Source: Drosophila persimilis (taxonomy: Eukaryota > Arthropoda > Insecta > Diptera > Drosophilidae). Taken from it: a stretch of DNA of 64,000 bases. The translations under genes and the position numbers were made by a program. The stretch is taken from the NCBI RefSeq assembly GCF_003286085.1, contig NW_020825345.1, forward strand, positions 496,001 through 560,000. The letters are read 5' to 3'. Every line of letters starts with the position of its first letter. Position 1 is the first letter of the stretch. Of the stretch, positions 50,486 to 62,914 are shown piece by piece. The notes below the pieces were generated by a model. The model ran no database searches. It had not been told where the DNA came from and worked only from the letters and a program-made list of their open reading frames with translations.

Positions 50486-53033
50486 AACATTGAATATGAA
50501 AAATTAAATCGTCTACAAAAAAAATAACGATAGAAATATTTCAGCGATAAATAATGTTGGACATCGTCACAAAAAAAATAATTTCATATGAATTTTGAAT
50601 CACTTTGAATATAAATTTTAATTTATTATATAAGAAAAAAAAATAACATTTGTATATTCACTGCCTTCTACTGTTGCATTACAACATATCTCTATGCAAT
50701 TTTTACAGAATACACTCTATTTGAACACAGTTTAAAGTTAACAAGTTTTCCGATATCGATATTGGTCAACCCAACGAAGAACAACAACAAAATGCACTTA
50801 AGACCAAAATATATTATATATTTTTGATAAAAAAAATTCAGTTTTTTACGAAACACATTTTATAGCACTGTTTTTACACTGTTGCGCGTCGGTGACGTAT
50901 GTAGTATGGGACGTATAGTTGTGTGTGTAAAAACATATATATGGCCGAACACTTGCACACAAGGAAACTTGCATGCATACACATGTCTTATACAGATGTA
51001 AGAACGGATATATGGGTCATTTTATTGTTCTACGGTGTATGACTTACCAGTTTATATGCATTAATTATGCAAACGCCACTTTGTGAAACGCACTAGTACT
51101 TTCAAAACCAATTTCTATTTACTCGGCATTGTGGAGAGCGAACACGCACTCGTTTGTCTTGTAAATTATTAAATAACACGATTATCGGTAAGCCGAGTCG
51201 TACTTGTTCGCTGTTTATGCTTTCAAAGTACGTCTTCTTACATCGCGACTATTTCAATTGCTTATATATTGCATAAAAATGTATACGAAAATTATTCGCA
51301 ATGCAAATTACATGTCTCATTAGGCATTTTTCGGCATTATTAACATAAGAAAAACAATGCCATTGGAAGTGTGGCCGCGGATTTATCGTTAAAATATACC
51401 ATCCGACCCTCAGAAATATACCAAAATATACCGTCTCATTTTGAAAATATACCGTAAATATACTGACGAATTCAAGTTCTATACTCCTCGATTCTTATAT
51501 TCCGTGGAATATTACTAGCTATCTGGATCTCTCAGCAATGCCCACATAAATTTATCCAATTAATGAATCTATTTTCTACTTGATTGGCTTATTTTAAATA
51601 CTTCACTTTGATTTTTGTTGTCTCAATTTGGTTTCTTTAACAACAATATAGCGTCTCGTATGATAAAAAACTGAACTTAGCCCACTTAAGACCCCTCTAT
51701 TTAAATAGTTCAACTACTTGAGGTAAATGGCGGAAAATATTATCTATTGTAAATTCTTCTTATAGATTCTTATAGAAGTGCGCTAAAATTATTAAATTTT
51801 CATTATTTTCAGTGGAATACTAAAACACCCTCTTGGTCTACAATGGGTTAATGGTTCTCCGTCAAGGTTTGGAAACCATATTGCTAATTTTTTATGTTCC
51901 GTCGAATATTATTAGCTATATGTAATATTTAGCCATGCCCACATAAATGTATACGATTGATGAATCATTTTTCTATTTAACTGGCTTATTCTCAATACTT
52001 GCTTATATTGGATTTTGCGTAAAAAGGTTATAGCGAAATATGTAGGTAAAAAACAAAAAAGGTTTTAGCGAGATGGGCAAACAAGACAAACGAAGAGGGT
52101 CGTTCATATTGATATATTCTGATATTCGGTCGAATATTACTAGCTAGAAAGAAAGCCCAGCTATGCCCACATAATTTTATACAATTAATGAATCTATTTT
52201 CCACTTGAATGGTTTTTTATAAACACTAGCTTTTGTTCGATTTAGTCTAAAGAGGTTTTATCGAAGAAGGTAAAAAATAAAAACTTAATAAGACGTAAGA
52301 GAAAAAATCGTGACAGACATTTAAACATAATTCTCTCTGCCAGGCGTATTTTGATGTGTAAGCAAGTCCGGAAAAAAAATCTGCCGTGAATTTTGTTCAT
52401 GTCTCGGTCAAAGTCGGTTCATGAACTACCACCATTTAAAAGAGGGAATATTCAAACACCTACGAATGGAAGTTTCTATACCGAATTTTCTTTAATATAA
52501 TATAAAATGAAACTTAACAGATTGATGAAATATACCATTATATATATATTATTATATTTCGACGTCAAAATATTCAGAAGTGTATATAATAGACCGTAAA
52601 TGGTCACAGTATATTTATGACGTCACGTCACCCTGAATGCCATGAATTTCTGCATTTGCAAGGGTACGCGATAGTATTTAATTTTCGAGAGTGCTGTAAA
52701 ATTCAAACTTCTATTGTATAATCGTGTTATTAACTATATACCGGAAATATTATGTAAAATATACTAAGGAATTATTATGTTTAGAAAAATTATAGTGTTT
52801 GGATCCATGTATTGTAACAAATAAAAGAATTAGCTGATCGTCAAATAAAATACAGCACTATTTTATACAACTTTTTATCGGCGAATAGTGTTGATAAGTG
52901 AACGTAGGTCACTTTTTTCAACACTATTGCTGGCGTTCTCTTTCAAAATTTTCGGCTTGTTTATTTTTTTATGTAGCATTTGTGGGAATTTATTTCGAAA
53001 AGTGGTCAATCTAAGTACTTAACAAAGTAAACT
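50486..53033. other. Divergent upstream region between Cdk12 and SAK
   Basis: AT-rich DNA, a microsatellite-like patch near 50930-51010, the long repeat array F (51367-52300) and a further diverged ATATACC stretch at 52500-52620. SAK promoter elements should lie in 52700-53033; no clear core element stands out. Confidence 0.6.
51367..52300 (-). repeat. Promoter-linked modular repeat array, copy F (three modules)
   Basis: The end AAGTGTGGCCGCGG is Motif 1 with one mismatch on minus, with a degenerate DRE (TATCGTTA). Module 1 runs to about 51610. A second repeat, 51660-51900 (TTAGCCCACTTAAGACCCCT, TGGCGGAAAATATTATCTAT, CTTGGTCTACAATGGGTTAA), is inserted or joined here and recurs inverted at 25375-25630. 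Core modules 2 (51895-52060) and 3 (52090-52290) follow, each with ATATTA-TAGCTA, GCCCACATAA and AGGTTTTA-CGA words. Confidence 0.8.
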
Positions 53034-55724
53034 ATGATGTCCACTCGAACTTTCGGAGAAACAATTGAGGTGAGCAGACTACCGCCACGCAATGTGACTA
53101 TCAAATGAATTTTCAATTGTTTGCGTTTGTAGGAGTACGAGGTACAGCACTTGTTGGGCAAAGGAGGCTTTGCTAGCGTTTACAAAGCAAGATGCCTGCA
53201 CTCACATCAAGATGTGGCAATCAAAATGGTAAGTGATACACGTATGTGTTTAAGGAATATCTTTTAATTGGTGTACCCATAGATCGATAAGAAACTAATC
53301 CAGGGGACAGGACTCACGAGCCGTGTTCGACAGGAGGTTGAAATTCACTCTCGCCTTAAGCATCCTTCTGTGCTGCAGCTGTACACATTTTTTCAAGATG
53401 TGAATTATGTGTATTTGGTTTTGGAGTTGGCCCACAACGGCGAACTGCAGCGCTATATGAAGCAGCACCTTTTACGTCCCTTTACCGAATCCGAGGGGGC
53501 CACTATATTGAGGCAGGTGGTGGCTGGCCTCCTGTATTTGCATTCCCACAACATCATGCACCGTGACATTTCGCTATCCAACCTGCTGCTCAGCAAAGAA
53601 ATGCATATCAAAATCGCCGATTTCGGCCTCGCAACTCAACTGAAACGACCTGACGAAAGGCACATGACGATGTGCGGCACTCCCAACTATATTTCCCCCG
53701 AGGTAGTTTCCCGATTGTCGCACGGCCTGCCAGCGGATGTTTGGAGTGTTGGGTGTATGCTCTATACGTTGCTGGTGGGGCGACCGCCGTTTGAAACCGA
53801 AGGTGTGGAATCTACGCTCAACAAAGTCGTGATGTCTGAATTTATGATGCCATCACATTTGTCCTTCGAAGCCCAAGACCTAATCCATAAGCTGCTCAAG
53901 AAAAGCCCACACGAACGCATTACTCTTGAGCAGGTCCTCCGGCATCCATTTCTGAAAAGAACGGTTGGTGGTTCATCGTATAGTACAACGCCTGGCGCGT
54001 TAAATGAATTCAGTCAAAGTCTTGCCAGTAGCGATAGCGGAATCGTAACATTCGCCAGCAGTAAGTAATGCCAACTATAGATCACTGTCCGCAGAAATTG
54101 AATAATAATTCTAAATCGTTTTGAAGGTGACTCTAGGAAATCGCACCGGCTTCGGTCTGTCGACAATTCTTCAGGACAATCAATGCCACAGATAATGGAA
54201 GAATATTTGCCGTCGTCTAATCTGGGCTACGATTCGAAGGAGCATCGACCTATTTACGAACAGCATGGCTCATATCTACCAACACCAGGCGACCAGTTGG
54301 AAAATAGAGACGCCAAATGGCCAGGAACAAACAACTTGGCACCGTTCACATCGGATAGCGACATGATACCGTCACCTGTGGGTGAGAAACGTCTCTTGAT
54401 GCCGCCATTAGAAACGAAAAGATTGCAACCGACGCGTTATAAAACGAAAAATGCTATAATGAGTATTTTGCGGACTGGTGAGGTTGTCTTGGAGTTTGTA
54501 AAGTTTAAGGTCAAGTACAATGAAGATCGTATTACTGATATTTGTCGCATATCTGAAGATGGACGCCGTATTATAATCTATCAGCCGGATCCAGGACGGT
54601 GAGTACAACTACAAAAATAAAGCCTTTTATATTGGTTTCAGCTAACATTTTTGTTTCAGAGGCTTACCAATAAGAGAACACCCACCAGATCCGCTGATAC
54701 CAAGCGAGAACTGCGTGTATAATTACGAGAATTTACCGAATAAACACTGGAAGAAATATGTGTACGCTGCCCGATTTGTGGGCCTGGTGAAGAGCAAAAC
54801 ACCGAAAATCACTTTTTTCAGTAGCCTTGGGAAATGCCAGCTTATGGAGACGATGACGGACTTTGAGGTTCGCTTCTATTCCGGAGCAAAGCTATTAAAG
54901 TCCTCCACGGACGGGGTCAAGGTGTTCAATTCGAATGGAGCAGTGCTTTCGGATAATGGCTGTGCGGAGGCACGCAATTTAATTGACCACGGAAATGAAT
55001 GTTTCTCCCATTGCGTCAATATCAGTAATGCTCTGGAGCTCGCCCAGACTAAAGAGAATACGTGTTTTCCTGTCACAATTGGGCGACGGCCTGCCGCAGA
55101 CATGCACGCGGGTCAACGTTTCGATGGTCTTAGGGACACTACAAACTTTGCATACTCCACTCCGAAATCAAATCAGGTAAATCGCTATTTAATTCAATTT
55201 CTAGAGATATTACTCAAACATTATATTCCTATAGGGCTCAATTAACTTTTCCGTGAGCACCATATCGACGACTCGAAGTGCCTCGGACTACAATTCAAAT
55301 ACACCGCGGCTCAACATGTTGGCTGCGCACCAAAATGTTCCAATCAAACGTATCACCGTTCCCGAAATTGGAATTGTTACGGAGGTACGATTTTTCACAT
55401 TTTATTTTGCACCAAATGCTAATTTTGGAACCATTTCAGTTGTCCCATGGAGTTGTGCAAGTGCAATTCTATGATGGATCTATGGTCTCAGTAATACCAA
55501 AGGTGCAAGGAGGAGGCATAACTTATACACAGGCCAACGGTCTGTCTACCCATTTTGGCAACAACGACGATTTGCCATTTGCGGTCAGAGATCGAATCAA
55601 TCAAATGCCACAGTTGCAAATGAAGTTAAAGTGCGCTCCATTGTTGGGGAACGCCAGAAGTGTAGACTGCCATTTAATGACGCCCAAAACGACAACGCCT
55701 TTTTACAATCGCATGATAATTTGA
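53034..55724 (+). CDS. SAK: SAK/Polo-like kinase 4, centriole duplication kinase
   Basis: Exons are 53034-53069, 53133-53228, 53283-54060, 54127-54598, 54660-55176, 55235-55384 and 55440-55724, total 777 residues (fly SAK is 769). The kinase domain is near the N terminus: [70 protein letters not shown] and [18 protein letters not shown]. The middle is a Ser-rich linker that includes the phosphodegron region of the family ([14 protein letters not shown]). The C-terminal half has the cryptic polo boxes ([49 protein letters not shown]) and polo box 3 ([20 protein letters not shown]). SAK starts centriole assembly with Asterless, Ana2 and Sas-6. Two adjacent ATGs (53034, 53037) are possible starts. 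A poly(A) signal lies at 55790. Confidence 0.96.
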
Positions 55725-56896
55725 CAAGTTGTGCATCTGATATTGATATGTTATGTTAAAAACACTCTTCGATTAATATTGTATTATAAAATAAAATTAA
55801 ATATATTTTTTAATGTCTTCAACTTTTGTGAATTTAAAACTGAATTTTTAATCGTACTCTTAGCATAGCCAGGCAAAGGCTATTCTAAATTATCTATAAA
55901 ACCACAGACGGAGATCCTGTACACCTCTATAATGTTACATTAAAAAACGTTAATCACTTTTCAAAAAGTTGACAGATTTAAATTTAAAAAATGTAATATT
56001 CGTGATGGGAGAGCAGCTAAGAAATCTTGTTTTATTTTATATGCCTCAGCCATAACTAAAAATAAAACGTTCAGATCTATAAACAAATCATTTATTGAAG
56101 TGCTTAGTGTTTCAAAATCTAGTTGTAAAGTTTCGGGGTTAGCATTGTACGTGTTTTGTATACATATTACTATTAGAAAAGTACAAAATATTTTATTGTA
56201 TATACTCGTATGTATAATAAATGTAAGATTAATGTGTGTTGTTTCATTGTCAGATATCAAAAGTGATAGACATATGTTGTACGTATTTTATGAATATACA
56301 TATAACTGCGGCAACCACAAGAAAATGCCTCAGATGGATAGATGCACGGATGGATTTCATTACACTAATGTACTGGGTAAATTGCCTTTTTAATCAAGTG
56401 TATTCAGCAATTCAGAAGAATCAATTTGAGCATAAAGTATTTATCAATTTATTGTGTAAGCTATTTGAAATAAAAGCATAAAAATACATATTTGATTATA
56501 AAAATAATAGATGTACGAAGCTTAATTTAATGGACGGTATAAATAAACATTTGAACGGAAAGCATAGGCAATGATAAAAATGAATGATAAAAGCGACAAT
56601 GAATCAAATGTGAAGAAAATTCAACTAGATTTTAGTTATATTTCGAATTAATTGCTTGGTCATACAACTATTGTCTAACCAAATCAAAATGATTGCCAAT
56701 AACTTGTCAAATTAATATAAAAAAAATGTATACATCAAAATGTGTACTCTTAATATTAGGTCTAAAAAAAATCTTAATTGTATCGTGTTGGCAGCATTGC
56801 ACTAGTGCTGTGTTCGTTGTAACGTTTGCCAAAATGTCGCTCTCAAATGTCGCTTGTCTTCTCTTTAAGCTCAAATTGAATCTTCTGAAATATGTC
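55725..56896. other. Convergent 3' flanks of SAK and M6
   Basis: SAK 3' UTR to about 55820, then AT-rich DNA up to the M6 stop codon, probably M6 3' UTR. Open frames at 56100-56481 are AT-driven. No gene or clear repeat is seen. Confidence 0.6.
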
Positions 56897-58846
56897 CTAG
56901 AAACGATCCTTGGACGTAGCACTGTACTCCAGCTCGTTAAGGTTTTGCATTTCCTGCAGCTCTTGGAACTTTTCGTGATCACGTATGTGCGCATAGTTGG
57001 CCGAGAGGCACATGAGATAATGAACCAGGCTAAGAATGACTAAAAGGGTGGACAGCGTGGCCAGTATGAACATAACCTCAGCGTTCTCAACACCATCTTT
57101 ACAGAAAGCCTTGATCTCATACTTTTCGCACACCTTCATGTCCTCAAGTTTGGTGTTTGGTGGGAACATAAAATCTGTAAAAATCATTCGAGGAATCAGG
57201 GAGTTTACTTCGGCTTTTGGTTGTGGCCAAAGATATGTACTTACGGAATTGTGTCAAATCTATGCAACTCTGTGAGTGCTCGACACTGGAGCACATGTTC
57301 CAGAACATGGTATATATGAAGGTAACAACAACCAGGAAACAAAGAATAAGACTCCACACGAAATTGAGCAGGTACGTGATGCCCATAAGTACGGCGCAGG
57401 AGATCCGGCCTCCAACGCGTGACCGCCAGGCTCTATACACCTTATAGCGCGTGGCGCCAGTAGCCAGAAAGCCAACGAAAAGTATCATAAATCCAAGGGC
57501 TGCCATGCCAGCTCCAATTATTACAAATATCATCTGCACAGCTTCGATCCTGAAATATTAATAATGCTTAAACATGCTGCGGATAAATGGAATAATGGGT
57601 TAGGCTTACCATATTAATCGCAAGTGAAATACTTGGTCTACCATTATGACAGTGAGCGATGCCCCTCGGTACATGGTGAAACAGAAGATACCCACTCCCA
57701 GGAGACACATCAGAGTGGCTATCATCGTGGCGTAGGGGATACGTGCCATGCATGATTGGCAGCAGTCACCTAAAAGGAATTTCAATATATTTTTATTAAA
57801 TTTAAACAAAAAAGGTATCTTCCATTGGTAAAGGAACATACATACGGAATATGTGTACGATGAAAGTGAAAGATAGAGTTTTAAAAGGGTTCACGATTTC
57901 AGTAGACTCAATTTATAAACTCGCATGAAAATTCTTGTAGCTCTACTGATTGGAATGATTAGCTCAATAAAATCGTATCTGCGGTCGGCAGGGTTTTTAA
58001 ACCACAAAAAAAACCCCTTCTCAGTGAAACACGAGTCGAGTGCCGCGTTTTGCACACGACATGTAATTTGTTTTTTTTTTTGTAATATTAACGGACATTG
58101 TCTTTCGCAGAATTAGATTCTGCAGTAGTACTATACTTTCAATGGATTCTTTAATTTGTTTGAAAAGGAAATATTTTTGAACAGAAACAAACCGACAGAC
58201 TCGGCCAATTGTTCAGACACGAATAGTCAAACAGGCGTCAAAACAATAAACAAATCAGTAAAATATATTGACTTTACTCAGTGCTCGTGCTGTGGTACAT
58301 CTTAAAATTTTAGCTTTAAGAGGTTCACTTAGGTATACAATATATGGTGTATAAAGGTGCCATACGGAGGAAAAAGGTTTATCTTAAGGGAATATATATG
58401 TATGTATGTATGTACTAGAAATGGATAAGATAACAAAATGTAGCACGGGCAGAGGTGATAGCCTACAACAGAGTGATTCACTTAAAGCTAAATAGTACTG
58501 GTATGCGAGAGAGTGCAGCAGTTTCTTGGTGACGTATTGCCACAGAAAAAAACAATGAAAATTTGCGCAAGTGAAATATAAAATTGATTTGTGAAACAAA
58601 ACCAATATACATATCCATTGACTTTGTCGTACCTTCGCCACCACGCTCTGTGTACCTATCCAAGGAGTGTTCCGATCGGTACGAAGGGCGTCGTCGATTT
58701 TGTATGTTGCCCCCATTGTAGGGATTGTTATTGTAGGCACGTGTAAGCACACCACCGTCATCTTCAAAGTTCGTCTCGAGTAGGATCTCCTCTCGGGGAT
58801 CTCGTATGCGATCGCGATCGTTCATTTTGCCAGGCATATTGCACAA
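56897..58846 (-). CDS. M6: M6 proteolipid protein (PLP/DM20/M6 family, four-pass membrane)
   Basis: Exons are 58633-58846, 57610-57769, 57245-57549 and 56897-57174 (minus), total 318 residues. The hydrophilic N-terminal region (MCNMPGKMNDRDRIRD...RYTERGGEG) leads into the proteolipid signature CCQSCMARIPYATMIATLMC. Four membrane helices follow: GVGIFCFTMYRGASL, MIFVIIGAGMAALGFMILFV, LLNFVWSLILCFLVVVTFIY, and EVMFILATLSTLLVILSLVH near the C terminus. A Cys-containing extracellular loop (CSSVEHSQSCIDLTQF, CEKYEIKAFCKDG) lies between helices 3 and 4, as in vertebrate GPM6. Fly M6 is a membrane protein of nervous system and epithelia; it acts with Anakonda at tricellular junctions. Three in-frame ATGs open the first exon (58846, 58837, 58825). 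Alternative 5' exons are likely, because the first intron is long and includes a repeat copy at 58021-58085. Confidence 0.93.
58021..58085 (+). repeat. Short dispersed repeat copy in M6 intron
   Basis: Has the words ACGAGTCGAGTGCCGCG and GCACACGACATGTAATTTG found in the units at 4252-4395 and, inverted, at 19138-19205. Confidence 0.5.
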
Positions 58847-61059
58847 CGGAATCTTAATTTGATCAGGCGCTTGTAAAATTCAGAAGTTACGGAATCGTTT
58901 TAGCTATTGTCAATAAAATTTATAAGTTTAAGCTGCCCTGCCTGCGCATGAATCACACAATCACAAAATCCGACGTCATCAGAGACATTTGGTTTCGCTG
59001 CCTTCCGGATCAGCAGATATACGAATATTAAAACAGATACCGATCTCGATATAATTAATAATATTTCGAGTGAGCATGGAACGACAACCACCTGTCGTCG
59101 CCGTAGCAAAGAGCAAACTCAGAATGGTCGTTCGTTCAGTTCAACTCCGAAATGTTTCTCAGTCGACCGCGACTGATAACTTTGCTCTGTTAACTTTTTT
59201 CACTCGGAACCGAATGTGACGCTTTTCCCGTCAGTTTCTCTCTATCAACGATAAGTAGTTACGGGTATATGTATAAATATACATACATATGTACATACAT
59301 ATTTGTGTTGTGTGGGTACATATATGTACACGGATGCGTACGTCGCTGCAAATTGGAAAACATTGCTCCCAGGCACAGGCCCGGCCCTCAATTGAATGAA
59401 ACAGACAATTAATACAGTCTCCAAGATCGCTTGGATAAGTTCTTTTCTTTGCTCTGCATAGGGTCAATTAGTGTCAACATTAAGGGAATATACCAATATA
59501 GACTTGTATGTTCATGAAATTCAAAGGGAACATACTCATGAACATACATACATATGTACACATGTAAGTAGCTAGAAGGAGCGATCGTGACTAATTTACA
59601 AACCGATTGAAAAATGCAGCTTTAATGTTGTGAGCACGATTTATATAATCACAGCTGTTTTAGTATATTTTGAAGAGTAAAGAAGATTCACAATTTTTAA
59701 CAAACAGGAAAGGATTTAGCTGGAGTTTCTTGTTCGGATTCCGATAAAGCAGACAAACGACAATACAACGTTTTGTTGAGGTAGCTTTAAAACTTAGACG
59801 CCTAAGAATCAACGTGATCAAGAATGTATATTATGCCTCTAACATAATTTGAGATGCTTATATTATTATAATTATTCATTTATACGATTTTTAGTTTAAT
59901 TGAATCCAATGCATAATTTACGAGTCAACGCTCAATAGCTGAGTAGGTGTTACATATGCAAAAGTACATACATATGCATACAAAAGTCCCAAAAAAGCTA
60001 TGTTTTTTGTTAGCCAGAATCGTATTAGTGGTTAAAATAATATGTTTGTGTGTTTAAGTTATTTGTTTACTTACCCATTTTAAACGGCGCTTGTTAGGAG
60101 CTTGGAAAGTAAATTTAGAGCATTTAAACAGTCCACTCTAATAATTCAAGTGCATACATGTATGTATGTACATATGTATCGCAATTTGTAAGTTGCATCT
60201 ACGGAGACGCCTTCTGCGTATGTATCGCTTCAGTTGGTGGTATGAAACAAGTTTTTAAGGTGTGAGCCTAGGTGGCAGTGAGAGCAACCTGCGCCTTACA
60301 AATGGTAAAATTCACTCCAAATGCTTATAACACACTTATTGAAACCGTATATTATTCAGATTTCATATTGTTTTGTCACGTTTCTGGCGGTACAATAAAT
60401 TTAAAGTCCTGAGATTCCGATTCTATTTTCAAAACAAAGAGCATAAATAAATAAAGTGTATCTACTCTTGACGCGTTTAAGCGGGGCAGTGCTGTAAAAC
60501 GAATTAAATCGTTCTCTTTGGTTAATTGTCGGAAATAATATATCTAGATTGTGAAATTTGGTTTATTATAAGTCCTATAAACTAATATGTTTTCTCCAAG
60601 ACTCGTTAATTTTAAATACTCTCTTTTATTGGATTGTTTATAAAATAGGACTTAAATAAAAAAGGCTAACAAAAAAGTAAATTGTTTACATGGTAGCTAC
60701 ACATTTGCTACATTTTTGTGTAAAATTGCATGTTGCTGGTTCACATAGAAATATGGACATTTGTATACCCTATTTCCAAGTTGCTCTGAAACAAATTTTT
60801 AGCAATGACGTTTTCTCAGATCGTAATTTTTCTGACCTATGCATGAGCATTTTATATCCGGATATCTTCTTGGTATCTTCAAGAACACAATGAATATGTT
60901 GATATTGAGATTTTCAATTAACTAACAACTCTAACCACAGGACGTATTAGCCAGCTAGTGCTGTAGTGCACTTCTACATGGTTTCTACATTTACAAATTT
61001 TTTTCAGTATCTAAAAAAGCTACAAGGTGTGCGACACAGAGAATACAAATGATATACAT
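58847..61059. other. Intergenic between M6 and Las
   Basis: M6 5' flank, microsatellite ATGTATGTACATAC-type patches at 59265-59340, 59525-59570 and 60150-60180, a 32-base word at 60213-60244 that recurs downstream of Las at 62588-62619, and a diverged fragment of the modular repeat core near 60595-60685 (CTCGTTAATTTTAAATACTC, TTATTGGATTG, AAAAAAGGCTAACAAAAAAG). No gene is recognised. Confidence 0.55.
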
Positions 61060-61070
61060 TGGTCACACTA
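61060..61070 (+). promoter_or_regulatory. Motif 1 (TGGTCACACTA) core-promoter element of Las
   Basis: A perfect plus-strand match to Motif 1, 58 bases before the Las ATG. Motif 1 normally lies at or next to the transcription start, so the 5' UTR is probably about 50 bases. Here the motif is alone, without the modular repeat. Confidence 0.65.
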
Positions 61071-61127
61071 TTCATTTCGTAAGATTCTCCAAAACAAAAC
61101 AGAAAATTTTATTAATATTTTTAAAAT

Positions 61128-62501
61128 ATGCTGACAGCGTTTAGACCTAATTCGCCAACAGCAATTGTCGTTGTAAGTCATAGAATAAATAGAGGTTTAT
61201 ATTTTAATTAATTATTAATTTATTGTCAATCATTTTGCAGCGTGCAGCATCTACAAATGCAAAAAAACTCGAGGAGATTCGAGAACGTTTGGCTAAAGGG
61301 CCAAACTTTCAGGACTTTGTCCAAAATCCGGATAATTTAAAGAATGTGGGCGAAAACTATGATGGGAAATTGCGTCGTGAGAAGGGAGAGGAGCAACGCT
61401 TGCGTCTGCCGCCATGGCTGAAGACCACAATACCAATGGGCAAGAACTACACAAAGATTAAAGAGCAGCTGCGAGAACTAAAGTTATCCACCGTGTGTGA
61501 GGAGGCTCGTTGCCCCAACATCGGAGAGTGCTGGGGCGGCGGTGAAAATGGAACTCAGACTGCCACGATTATGGTGAGGCTGCTTGACCCTGACTGATAA
61601 CATAACCAAGCGTGCTTATTATGTACATATTTCGTTGTAGCTTATGGGAGACACTTGCACACGCGGCTGTCGTTTCTGTTCCGTAAAAACAGCACGCATA
61701 CCGCCACCTCTCGACGAAAATGAGCCCGTGAACACCGCCAAGGCAATCGCGTCTTGGGGCTTGGATTACATAGTGCTGACATCAGTCGATCGTGATGGTT
61801 TGTATTCGTATTTCTAATGTGAAATACTTAATACTTAATTGAAATTCTTCATGTGCCATAGATTTGCCAGATGGGGGATCGAAACATATTGCTCAAACGG
61901 TACGAGAAATCAAAGCTCGGTAAGAACTTAAATTTGTTTCATAAACCCCGCTAACAATTATTTTTATAGTAATTCTAATATTTTTGTCGAATGTCTTGTG
62001 CCGGACTTTCGTGGGGATCTGGATTGTGTGGAAACGATCGCAAACTGCGGTCTGGACGTCTATGCGCACAACATTGAAACCGTAGAGAAGCTAACGCCCT
62101 ACGTTCGAGACAGGCGTGCCCATTATAGGCAAACACTTCGGGTGCTTACCGAAGCAAAGCGTTTTAATCCCAATCTAATCACAAAAAGCTCCATTATGCT
62201 TGGCCTTGGCGAAACTGATGAAGAGATTGAAAAAACTATGACAGATTTGCGAGAGGCTGGCGTCGAGTGCTTGACCTTGGGTCAGTACATGCAGCCCACA
62301 AACAAACATCTCAAAGTCATTGAGTATGTAACGCCTGAAAAGTTTAAGCATTGGGAAGAGCGTGGAAACGATTTGGGATTCCTCTACACAGCTAGTGGCC
62401 CTCTTGTCCGCAGCTCGTACAAAGCTGGCGAGTTCTTTATATCGAGTATATTGGCAAACCGGAAAGCAAACCAATCGAAAGACAGTGCACCAAAAAACTA
62501 G
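61128..62501 (+). CDS. Las: Lipoyl synthase, mitochondrial (radical SAM)
   Basis: Exons are 61128-61172, 61241-61573, 61641-61797, 61862-61919 and 61970-62501, total 374 residues. The enzyme inserts two sulfurs into octanoyl groups on the E2 subunits of pyruvate and oxoglutarate dehydrogenase and on H protein. The presequence is short ([25 protein letters not shown]). The auxiliary Fe-S cluster motif [12 protein letters not shown] (C-x4-C-x5-C) and the radical SAM motif CTRGCRFC (C-x3-C-x2-C) are both intact. Further family blocks are [76 protein letters not shown] and the C-terminal [16 protein letters not shown] with the conserved RSSY. The first exon begins 58 bases after a Motif 1 element. 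A poly(A) signal lies at 62740. Confidence 0.96.
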
Positions 62502-62914
62502 ATTAATTCGTGATATGTAGAGTTTTTGATTTATCCGAATAAGGCCTAGTGTTTTGATAGATTTGTTTTAAGTGTCGCCTGCGTATGTCTGCGTATGCAT
62601 CGCTTCAGTTGGTGATATGTGTATATGTTTGTACACATATGCGAATATATTTATAAAAGAAATTCTAACAAACGTTGTTTATGTGTATAAGACATCTAAT
62701 CACAAAATTATGTAGTATACTGTCTATATCTTAGGATCCAATAAAAGGAATCTATTCAAATACATTCTCAAATGGGAACATGTTCGTTAATATTTCATAG
62801 ATATATAGATATCTATGTTCCGAATTGTTGCAGTTGTACCATAAAATTTTGGAGTACAGTTTACTGCGAGTTCGGCAATGGAGTATTGCAAGAGTATGGG
62901 GTACCTGGCTCGTA

